Position numbers and translations under genes: made by a program
The notes under the pieces: model-generated
What the model was told of the DNA's origin: nothing
What the model saw: only the letters and a program-made list of their open reading frames with translations
Databases searched by the model: none
In this document: one piece after another, positions 32,501 through 39,309 of the stretch
Numbering within the stretch: position 1 is the stretch's first letter
How the letters are laid out: each line of letters starts with the position of its first letter
From: Thermoanaerobaculia bacterium
Lineage (GTDB): Bacteria; Acidobacteriota; Thermoanaerobaculia; UBA5066
Direction: 5' to 3'
NCBI GenBank assembly: GCA_022071945.1
Contig: JAJVIN010000017.1
Coordinates: 153,857 to 217,856 of the forward strand
Length of the DNA: 64,000 bases

Positions 32501-34333
32501 ATCGTCGTTCCCTTCCTCTTCATCTGGTGGAGGCGGGAACGAAGCCGGGGGCGGGCGCTTCTCGTCGCCGCGCTTCTGGCGCTCTCCATGGCGAACCCCG
32601 GGGCGCTGCTTCGCGGGCACCTGTCCGAGGCCGTCTCGGCGCTCCCGCTCTTTGCCGGCCTGTTTCTTCTCGGTCTGTCGTTCACGACCGATCCCGACCC
32701 GTTTCGAAGGCGAGTGGCCATCCTGCCCGCCTACGCCTTCGCGATGATCGCGGGGTGCGAGATCATCTTCGTGTGGGACCGGATGAACACGATCTTCAAG
32801 TTCCACCTCGACGCCTGGCTGATCCTCAGTATCGGGGCCGCCCCGCTGGCCGCGGCGCTCGCGCGGGGCTGGATGCCGGGCGAGGGCTCATCCGTGAGCT
32901 TCCAGCGCGCCAACCGCAGTTGGCGCGCCGTCGCGGCGATCGTTGCGATTCCGGCTCTCTTCACGACCCTGACGGGACCGCTCTCTTCGGCGTGGCCGAG
33001 AAAGATCGCCGGCCCGGACGGGACGCTTCACGGCACGGCCTACCTCAAAGCCAAGGATCCCGGCGAGGCCGAGCTCTTCTCGTGGCTGAATACCGAAGTC
33101 CGCGGTCTGCCCACCCTGGTCGAGGCCTTCGGTCCGAGCTACCAGGAGTTCGCCCGGGGCGCGATGTTCACTGGCCTGCCGATCGTCATCGGGTGGGATT
33201 ACCACGTCTCCCAGCGGGGCCGTCCGTGGCGCGACATCGACCGGAGGAAGGCGGACGTTTTGGCCCTCTACAAGAGCGAGAACCGGGAGGAAGTGCAGCG
33301 GATCCTCCGGCACTACCGGATTCGCTACGTCCTGTCGGCCAACAAGGAGATCGAGGTCTACGGGAGCGGGCACCGGCAGCGGTTCGCCGACTGGCCGGCG
33401 ATCTTCCCCTCCGTCCGAAAGTGGGGAGACGCCTTCCTGTACGAGACCGATCTGGCCGGCGGCTCGCCCCGGCAGGCGGCCGAGACGCCAGAGACCGAGT
33501 CGGCGATCTTGAAGCGGGCACGGCAGGCCTTGGCCCTCCCCGTGAGCGCCCCCTTGCAGGAGCCGCGAGGCCTCGCTCGCGACCCGGCCGGCAACACGTA
33601 CATCACGGACTTCGGGAACAACCGTGTCGTCAAGCTCGGCCCCGGTCTCCAGCCGGCTGCCTCGTGGGGGACGAAGGGGAAAGAACCGGGGAACTTCGAT
33701 CAACCCTCGGCCGTCACGGTCCTTTCGGACGGCAACATCGCCGTTCTCGACACCTGGAACTCCCGCATCCAAGTCCTGACCCCAGCCGGGGAGTTCCTCC
33801 GGCAAATCCGGGGAGACTTCTTCGGTCCGCGCGGCATGGTCTTCTTGCCCGGCGGCTCGTGCCTCCTGGTGGACACCGGCAACCACCGGATCGTCGTGAT
33901 CGACAAGGACGGGGCGATCGAGAAGACATGGGGAGAGAAGGGATCGGGCCCGAGGCAGTTCATCGATCCCGTCGGCATCGCCGTCGGACCTGGCGGCGAC
34001 ATATTCGTTTGCGACACGGGGAATGGCAGGCTCCAGGTTCTGTCGAAGACAGGTGAGTTCCTCAGACAGGTTCCGCTGCCCGGAGTCCGGCGCGAGGCTC
34101 TCTCGGAGCCGAAAGTGGTGGTGAGCCCGAAGGGAAAGGTCTACGTCGTCCTGCCGCTCTCGCGGCAGATCGCGAGGCTCGGCGCCAACGACTCCCTCGA
34201 GATCGTGGCGAGGGCTCCCGCCCTGAGCGGAATCCCGATCGAGATCACTTTCGACGAGACGGGCGAGAGGTTCCTCGTCCTCTTCATCGACGGGCGGCTC
34301 CTGTGGCTCGACGCCGAGACCGGCCAGCCCTGA
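29570..34333 (+). CDS. giant GT39-YYY-NHL fusion membrane protein
   Basis: The product is 1587 residues in three modules. Residues 1-560 are GT39/PMT-like with HPDERRIAEAV after the first helix and a soluble end. Residues about 570-1240 are a YYY/DUF2298 module (EKPMDFSFLNTLYR near 695; WDRMNTIFKFHLDAW near 1070). Residues about 1310-1587 are NHL-type beta-propeller repeats (for example VDTGNHRIVVIDKDG and VCDTGNGRLQVLS). A GT-C enzyme, a second GT-C-like polytopic unit and an extracytoplasmic propeller are therefore on one chain. The family logic suggests glycan transfer coupled to substrate or surface binding by the propeller. No frameshift is visible across the junctions. Confidence 0.8.
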   Translation: MRPRRKRFALLAALIFLLALSVRLFGWNYDQGHLFHPDERRIAEAVTTITFSPLQLNPRFFAYGSFPFYVTRAAQAVLTPISDRYAGYDGAIRAGRQLSALWGAATVLLLVLLGRLLYGRRVGLLAGLFLALGVLHIQNSHFGVNDVPLAFLSLSCATALVLAARSGQTRWFVIAGVALGLSVATKFSALPLGAAVVASLALRLKEDGWKQTAGNAALLGLAGALSFVAGSPYAILDWKAYSHDILEQSRMVRNAGNVPYTNQYVGTPKVLYDLREIFFWGLGPFLTLAGLFGTGVRIRRALSPRRRLDLVLLAWAVPFFLITASFDVKFPRYLLPIHPLLCLWAAAALVAWSQRARAGRILSRVVVLATLAHALAFLTIYTRPFTVRAASEWVYENVPAGSKLLSQDWDEGFPFSLGERGTPDRYRIVNFSFYEPDSTEKMMRLAAELSSADYVVLQTKRLYGATTQNARVFPYTSRAFALLFDAELGYRMVKEFTSRPKLFGIELPSELADESFSVYDHPKVVIFENTRRLAVEEIARVLLDGSVKPPLTRTQILLARPPEEGGLRAQGPVENSIAAALLVYILLQALGLSAFSLLGRLVPRFKGLYALSKVTGVLAFAYLTWIGTSLGLFEFRPGALVLAALLLIGAGWAAWKTRGGLLDLKEAASTELFASGSFFLFLFFRMLNPEIFWGEKPMDFSFLNTLYRAVTLPPPETWCAGTNLSYSYFGHYLVAAIGKATGVTPGVMFNIGMGLAGWLLSSALFFAGCVAGRALSSGAAATILGLFTGTLAGPFELIARKGVMDFHYFWATSRVIPPNGISEYPFWSLLFADLHAHVFAMPWAVTLSGLVLLWLWRLDSPGEFPPRQRVTFLSLASVLFGAVGVSSAWSLPTYALLPAFIFLFDLAGHIRSGSSREPLLTFLTSRASLVFIPPAVGFVLFLPFLWRFSAPPRQFGRELGPWAPPHTVLLVFGFFLAIVVPFLFIWWRRERSRGRALLVAALLALSMANPGALLRGHLSEAVSALPLFAGLFLLGLSFTTDPDPFRRRVAILPAYAFAMIAGCEIIFVWDRMNTIFKFHLDAWLILSIGAAPLAAALARGWMPGEGSSVSFQRANRSWRAVAAIVAIPALFTTLTGPLSSAWPRKIAGPDGTLHGTAYLKAKDPGEAELFSWLNTEVRGLPTLVEAFGPSYQEFARGAMFTGLPIVIGWDYHVSQRGRPWRDIDRRKADVLALYKSENREEVQRILRHYRIRYVLSANKEIEVYGSGHRQRFADWPAIFPSVRKWGDAFLYETDLAGGSPRQAAETPETESAILKRARQALALPVSAPLQEPRGLARDPAGNTYITDFGNNRVVKLGPGLQPAASWGTKGKEPGNFDQPSAVTVLSDGNIAVLDTWNSRIQVLTPAGEFLRQIRGDFFGPRGMVFLPGGSCLLVDTGNHRIVVIDKDGAIEKTWGEKGSGPRQFIDPVGIAVGPGGDIFVCDTGNGRLQVLSKTGEFLRQVPLPGVRREALSEPKVVVSPKGKVYVVLPLSRQIARLGANDSLEIVARAPALSGIPIEITFDETGERFLVLFIDGRLLWLDAETGQP

Positions 34334-34342
34334 CGGGCCGCC

Positions 34343-36118
34343 TCAGCGATCCGTTCGGGGTCCAACTATCCAGTAGTCGAAGGAGAAGGACTCGGGGAAC
34401 TCCGCCAGCGCCTCGTAGCTGCCAGATGTGATCACCGACATCTCCCCATCGGGATGGAACTCCGTCCCCGGCGACGCGGCCACGAGCCAGATCAGGGCGG
34501 GAGACCTTCCCCGCTCGGCGACCTGACGGATCGAGGCGGCCCCGGTGCCCTCCACCAGAAGCCGCCCGGGCGCAAGCATCGTGTACGACTGGTAGTCGAA
34601 GTCGGCGGGCAGAGGCCCGAGGCTGAGAACGCCCTGGATGAACGGGTACTTCTGGACCATGCGGGGCAACTGGTCCCGCTTCCCCCCGACCGCCACGATC
34701 CGGTGAAACTCGAAGTAGTCGCGCGCGTTCACGACTCCGGTCCAGAGGATCGCGGCGGCGACGGCTGAGGAAGCGAGGAGGCTGGCCAGACGCCTCTTCT
34801 TCCCCAGGTCCCAGAGCCACGTCAAAAAGACCGCCGCGGGAAAGAGGAAGACCGGCTGCATCAAGGACAGCCTGGGGCTGAAGGGCGGATCGATGGTCAG
34901 AACGGCTCCGGCCAGAAACGTCAGCACGATCCAGGCGAGAAGGGTCAGGCTCCCGCCGGACACCGGTTCGTCCTTCCGCGGCCGCAAGAACCGGATGAGG
35001 ATGAGCGCGACCCCCGCCGCGTATGGAAACCAGAGCGGAGGCGGGACGAAGCTCCTCTCGAATCCGAACTGCGCGCTCGAGTCCTTGCCGGGGTAGAAGA
35101 ACCGGCCCGTGCGCAGGAGTTGCTCACCGAGAACGGCGGCGGGATCGAGTGACCCGACGGCCTCCAGCACGTGAGACTCGTTCTTCTCGCTGAGGAGAAA
35201 GACATCGCGGGTGCGATTGCCGAACGAACTGGGTGCCGTCGAGTAGTGGACGAGAAGCGGCGAAACCGCAACGAGCGCCCCGAAGGCGGTGACGCAGAGG
35301 ACCTCGGCCAATCTCCTCCTCCCGATCGGACCTGAGCCGAGGCTCCAGACGAAGGCCGCGGCGACCAGGATGAAGGGCATGAGGCGGATGGAGAAATAGG
35401 TCTGGAATCCCACGCCGAAGGCGATTCCGGCGCACGTCGCCCAGAACCACGAGCCCCCGCGAAGCGCCCGGTAGAAGAAATAGAGGATGAAGACCCCGGC
35501 AGCGGCCGCCTGGACATAGATCAGGCCCGTCCGGCCCAGATGAACGGCCCACGGATGCGTGGCGTTGAGGGCCAAGAGGATCATCGCGGCGGGGACCCCC
35601 GCCACCCTCCTGACCAGAAGGTAGGCGCCGGCAAGCGATAGGAGACCGGCGGCAACTCCGGCCGAACGCAGTCCGACGAGGCTCGGCCCCGCGAAGATCA
35701 TCGGAAGGGACGTGAGGAAAAAAGCGAGGTTCGGACAGCCGTACCAGCCGGTTCGAAACAACGGCGGACGCGGCTCGGAAAGGAACCTCCTCGCCTCGAT
35801 CCCGCACGTCATCTCGTCGTTGTGGAGCCTCCCTGGGAGCACCTCGAGATCGTGGATCCGAAACCCCACCGCCACGAGCATCAGGGCAGAGAAGAGAACG
35901 GCCTCGCCTCGTGTCCAGGGGGGCGAGCCCTCATCGCCGGCCCGGCCCGCCGCCAGATCGGCCGAGCGAGCCAGCCAGAGGAGACATGCCAGCGCCGTCA
36001 CCCAGCACCAGAAGACGAGGTCCCACCGGTCCGCGTCGGGGCACCAGAGAAGAGTCCCGAAGAGACTGGCGGTGAAGAGGACGCTCAGGGGCAGGGTTGC
36101 CGAGAAAGCGCTCTTCAC
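34343..36118 (-). CDS. GT39/PMT-like membrane glycosyltransferase
   Basis: The product is 591 residues, starting at a GTG that overlaps the stop of the NPCBM lipoprotein gene (GTGA). About eleven membrane helices are visible. The loop LHNDEMTCGIEARRFL (near residue 98) carries the acidic pair expected in GT-C enzymes, followed by RTGWYGCPNLAFFL. The C-terminal about 100 residues are soluble. It ends 9 bases from the convergent end of the giant fusion gene. The likely role is extracytoplasmic sugar transfer from polyprenyl-phosphate donors. Confidence 0.75.
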   Translation of the reverse strand: MKSAFSATLPLSVLFTASLFGTLLWCPDADRWDLVFWCWVTALACLLWLARSADLAAGRAGDEGSPPWTRGEAVLFSALMLVAVGFRIHDLEVLPGRLHNDEMTCGIEARRFLSEPRPPLFRTGWYGCPNLAFFLTSLPMIFAGPSLVGLRSAGVAAGLLSLAGAYLLVRRVAGVPAAMILLALNATHPWAVHLGRTGLIYVQAAAAGVFILYFFYRALRGGSWFWATCAGIAFGVGFQTYFSIRLMPFILVAAAFVWSLGSGPIGRRRLAEVLCVTAFGALVAVSPLLVHYSTAPSSFGNRTRDVFLLSEKNESHVLEAVGSLDPAAVLGEQLLRTGRFFYPGKDSSAQFGFERSFVPPPLWFPYAAGVALILIRFLRPRKDEPVSGGSLTLLAWIVLTFLAGAVLTIDPPFSPRLSLMQPVFLFPAAVFLTWLWDLGKKRRLASLLASSAVAAAILWTGVVNARDYFEFHRIVAVGGKRDQLPRMVQKYPFIQGVLSLGPLPADFDYQSYTMLAPGRLLVEGTGAASIRQVAERGRSPALIWLVAASPGTEFHPDGEMSVITSGSYEALAEFPESFSFDYWIVGPRTDR

Positions 36119-36798
36119 TTGGCTGCCGGGCTCTTCTCCTTCACCGCCGGACGCGACGCGGCATCCGGGAAGACGAACGAGGCGAGGGCCCAGTTCAAAT
36201 GGTCGCAGTCCCGCCCGTCGCCGCCTTCATCCGCGACGAGAGTGATTTCCCTGACTCCGGCCAGGGGCACGGAGATGTCGAGGGATCCGGAATTCGGGTG
36301 GGCCTCGGACAGGACGAAGAGATCCTTGCCCTTCTCGTCCTTGACGAGAAAAGCCGCGTTGATCGCGCACTCGGCCGCCGAGGCGTGAAAGCCCAGCTTC
36401 GCCTGGAACGCCACGGCCTTGGGCGGGACCGCGAACGAGATCGTGCTCGGCGCGTGCATCCCGACGCCCTTGTCGAAGATCTCGCCCGAGATCTCGATCG
36501 GAGCCCCTTCCCAGGCCGTGTCCAACCTCGGGGCCGAGAAGTCGGAGGTCACGTTCGCGGGTTTCAGATCCGAAACGAAAAGCAGCTTGCCGCGGTCCAT
36601 CTCCAAGGCCTTGGCCGCCTCTCCCACGGTGGGCTTCAGCGGCTTGGCGGGAGCCTTCGGGGTTGAAGCCTCGGGCGAGGCTGCAGCCGGCCCCTTTTCA
36701 CCGGCTGGAACGGCCCCGGGCTGCTCGGACTTCTTGCAACCAGAAACCACCAGAAGGGTACCAAGGAGAAGGATCCAGCTCGATCGTTTCGCGTTCAC
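36115..36798 (-). CDS. lipoprotein with NPCBM/NEW2 carbohydrate-binding domain
   Basis: The start is GTG 36798, with GAGGAG 5 bases upstream; the frame opens further but only from a TTG. The product is 227 residues with a signal and lipobox VVSGC (Cys near residue 20), then a Pro/Ala-rich linker. An NPCBM-type domain (about 75-215) contains FVSDLKPANVTSDFSAPRLD, GVGMHAPSTISFAVP and EGGDGRDCDHLNWA. NPCBM domains bind galactose-containing or other glycans. The domain is clearly paralogous to the C-terminus of the next gene upstream on the strand, suggesting duplication. It is coupled to a GT39-like gene. Confidence 0.8.
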   Translation of the reverse strand: MNAKRSSWILLLGTLLVVSGCKKSEQPGAVPAGEKGPAAASPEASTPKAPAKPLKPTVGEAAKALEMDRGKLLFVSDLKPANVTSDFSAPRLDTAWEGAPIEISGEIFDKGVGMHAPSTISFAVPPKAVAFQAKLGFHASAAECAINAAFLVKDEKGKDLFVLSEAHPNSGSLDISVPLAGVREITLVADEGGDGRDCDHLNWALASFVFPDAASRPAVKEKSPAAK

Positions 36799-36866
36799 AG
36801 ATGCTCCTCTATTCGTCCGCCGATCATTCCGCAGGGGATTCCGGCGGTCAAGCCGAGGGGCGGCGA

Positions 36867-39194
36867 TCAACGGGGCACGCCGGGAGTCCGGGCCGGGAGC
36901 GGCGGCGCCGCACCCGGCACCATCACAAACGAGGCCAGCGCCCAGTTCGCGTGGTCACAGTCGCGGCCGTTGCCGCCCTCGGAGGCCACGAGCGTCAACT
37001 CGCGAACACCCTCCAGGGGTACGGAAACGTCTTCCGGCGCGTCCGTGAACCTCAGCGAGGGATTCGAGAAGAGGTAGTTACCGTCTTGATCCTTGACGAA
37101 GTACCCGACCCGGGCGTCGGGACAGCCAGCCGCTCCAGGCGCGAGCCCTATCCGGGCCTGGAAGCGCCGCGCCCCCTCCGGAACCGCGAACGTCATCGAG
37201 CAGCGCGCGTGCACGCCGATCCCCTTCTGGTAGGTCTGCCCCCCCACCACGAGGGGGGAACCATCCCACGTGGCGTCCATCCGGTGCGGGGTGAAGTCCG
37301 ACTCCGCCTTCACGGGCACGAGGTCCGACACGAAGACAAGGCGCTCCGGCGACATCTCCAGGGACGAGGGCGTCGGCGGGCCGCCCGGAGCCCGCCCGCG
37401 CAGCGGGGCGGTCCGGTGCGACACGAGGAGAAGCGGAACCTGAGCGGAACCGGCCGGCGTGGATTCGAGCCCCGCCTTCCTCAGCACCTCGCCGATGGCG
37501 CCGAACTCCTGCATGGGCCCGAGAAGAACGGGGGCCGTCGACAGGATGGCCACGAGCTCTTCCGCGACGTTCTCCTTGCCTTCCCGCCCCCCCTGCCGCA
37601 AGAGCAGGAGGACTCTCTCCGGCAGGAGAGTGGGAACCCCCGGTCCCGACGTCCGCTTCTCGAGCCGGGCCCGGCGCTCTAGCTCCAGTACTTTCAATTG
37701 CGAGAGCCCCACGACGGTGTGGTCGGCCGCAATGGCAAGCATGACCGGCCGTCCCGCCCGATCGATGGCCGCATCCAGAGATGAGGCCAGAGGAAGAGTC
37801 CCGGGCCGCTCCAGGCGGTGCAGCGGACGAGTGACGTAGGGGACACCCGCCCCGAAGATCGCCAGGGCGAGGATTCCGCCCGGGAGCCGGGGCAGCGAGT
37901 GCCACAAGACCACGGCGGCCTCGGCGGCCCACAGTCCGATCGGGATGACCATCAGGCTCAACCGGTGCGCGTCGACTCGTGTGGTCAGGAGCACGGGCCC
38001 AGACAGGGCAATGACGACCCCAACCGGAATCAGGTGTCGCGGCTTCAGAGGGTGCCGCATCGAGCGCGCAAAGCCCACGAGAGCCAGGAGGAGAAGCGGC
38101 AGTGGCAGGAACGGCACCCTCGGCGGATCCGAGCCGATGAGGTCCATGGGTTGCGCCGGCGTCAGGCTCGGCGAGAGAACTCTCACGAGCTCGGGCAGCC
38201 GTCCGAACGCAACGTTCTTGGCGATGGTCAGCTTGTCGGCTGCCGTCAGCTTGTCCGGCGCAACGGCGCGGCCGAGGTAACCGGAGATGTAGGTGGGGTC
38301 CGTGAAGAAGTTGAAGACCTGCTCGCCGCGTGCCATCAGAAAGCTCTGGGACCGGCCCGCCAGCTTCTGGGCGCCCCAGAAGGCGGCGAGGCAGAGAACG
38401 AGAACGGCCAGAGCCCGGAACTTTGCGGCCCGCTCTTCCCTTGGTCCCAGCAGGACACCAACCGGAAGGAAGAAAACGAGGAAGAGCACGGCAAGGCGCC
38501 CCGGGGCGTAGTGGAGCGTGGCCAGAGCCATGGAAGCGGCCAGGAGCAGAGCCCTCGGAAGGTACCGGTCCGTGGCCTCGAGGAAGAGGATGGTCAACCC
38601 GGCGGCCAGAAGAACCGTCAACGTGGTCGCGGCGAGCGAGGTTCCGTAGCGCCCGTAGTAGAGGAATCCCGGGCTGAGAGCGAGAACCGAGGCCAGGGCA
38701 AGCGCACCGCCCGGCCCGAGGAGCCTCCGCCCCAGCCACCCGGCCGCGGCGAGAGTCAGGAGCGCCGCGATGACGGCCGGAAGCCGCAGCGAGACGGCGT
38801 TGAATCCGAGCGTGGTCAGGAGAGCGTATGCGGGCGCGCCGTAGAGAAGGCTCCAGTCCCCCTTGCTGACGAGGCCGTCGTCCCACGTGAGGGTCTTCAG
38901 CAGGTAGGAAGGGATGCTCTGGCGGGCCAGGAAGGCATCTTCCAGTCCCTCGAGAACCGCGGGCTCCCACACGAGAAGGGCGCCGGAGTAGGTGCGGAGG
39001 TTCGCGAGGAGAAAGGTCCCCGTCAGGACGATCAGAAGGACCGTCAAGAGGACCTCGACCCGGGAGCGAGGAAGGCCGGCCGGCGCGCCAGCCGTGGTTG
39101 GCGCGCCAGCGGCCGCTGGCGCTCCTCCCGGGACCGATGTATCTGGCTCCCGGGTGCCCCCGGCCCTTTCCTCAGCCTGCTGCCGCGTCTCCAT
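36867..39194 (-). CDS. GT-C-like membrane protein with C-terminal NPCBM domain
   Basis: The product is about 775 residues, from ATG 39194 (GGAG 4 bases upstream). An ATG at 39221 directly after the hairpin is less likely because CTCCTT precedes it instead of a ribosome site. A GAP-rich low-complexity N-terminus (GAPAAAGAPTTAGAPAG) precedes about ten membrane helices (about 45-450). A soluble stretch follows, then an NPCBM domain (about 625-760; FVSDLVPVKAESDF, GIGVHARCSMTFAVP, EGGNGRDCDHANWA). The fusion suggests a transferase that binds glycan outside the membrane. Activity is inferred from fold and neighbours, not from a clear active-site motif. Confidence 0.72.
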   Translation of the reverse strand: METRQQAEERAGGTREPDTSVPGGAPAAAGAPTTAGAPAGLPRSRVEVLLTVLLIVLTGTFLLANLRTYSGALLVWEPAVLEGLEDAFLARQSIPSYLLKTLTWDDGLVSKGDWSLLYGAPAYALLTTLGFNAVSLRLPAVIAALLTLAAAGWLGRRLLGPGGALALASVLALSPGFLYYGRYGTSLAATTLTVLLAAGLTILFLEATDRYLPRALLLAASMALATLHYAPGRLAVLFLVFFLPVGVLLGPREERAAKFRALAVLVLCLAAFWGAQKLAGRSQSFLMARGEQVFNFFTDPTYISGYLGRAVAPDKLTAADKLTIAKNVAFGRLPELVRVLSPSLTPAQPMDLIGSDPPRVPFLPLPLLLLALVGFARSMRHPLKPRHLIPVGVVIALSGPVLLTTRVDAHRLSLMVIPIGLWAAEAAVVLWHSLPRLPGGILALAIFGAGVPYVTRPLHRLERPGTLPLASSLDAAIDRAGRPVMLAIAADHTVVGLSQLKVLELERRARLEKRTSGPGVPTLLPERVLLLLRQGGREGKENVAEELVAILSTAPVLLGPMQEFGAIGEVLRKAGLESTPAGSAQVPLLLVSHRTAPLRGRAPGGPPTPSSLEMSPERLVFVSDLVPVKAESDFTPHRMDATWDGSPLVVGGQTYQKGIGVHARCSMTFAVPEGARRFQARIGLAPGAAGCPDARVGYFVKDQDGNYLFSNPSLRFTDAPEDVSVPLEGVRELTLVASEGGNGRDCDHANWALASFVMVPGAAPPLPARTPGVPR

Positions 39195-39226
39195 CCCGCT
39201 CCGTTCCCGGTGTCCCTTCATAAGGA

Positions 39227-39257
39227 GAGGGTCAGGCGGAAAAGCCGCCTGACCCTC
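39227..39257 (-). terminator. long perfect hairpin between pilY1 and the GT-C/NPCBM gene
   Basis: A perfect 13-bp inverted repeat (39227-39239 and 39245-39257) has a 5-base loop. On the minus strand it lies 52 bases after the pilY1 stop and just before the next gene. Read this way it has little T-tract (TCTCCTTATG), so it may act as a terminator, an attenuator or an mRNA-end stabiliser that separates the pilus operon from the glycosyltransferase genes. Confidence 0.55.
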
Positions 39258-39309
39258 GCTGATTCTCTCGGAGGCTCATGCCGAGCCGTGCCGTAAAAGA
39301 GCCGCTCTC

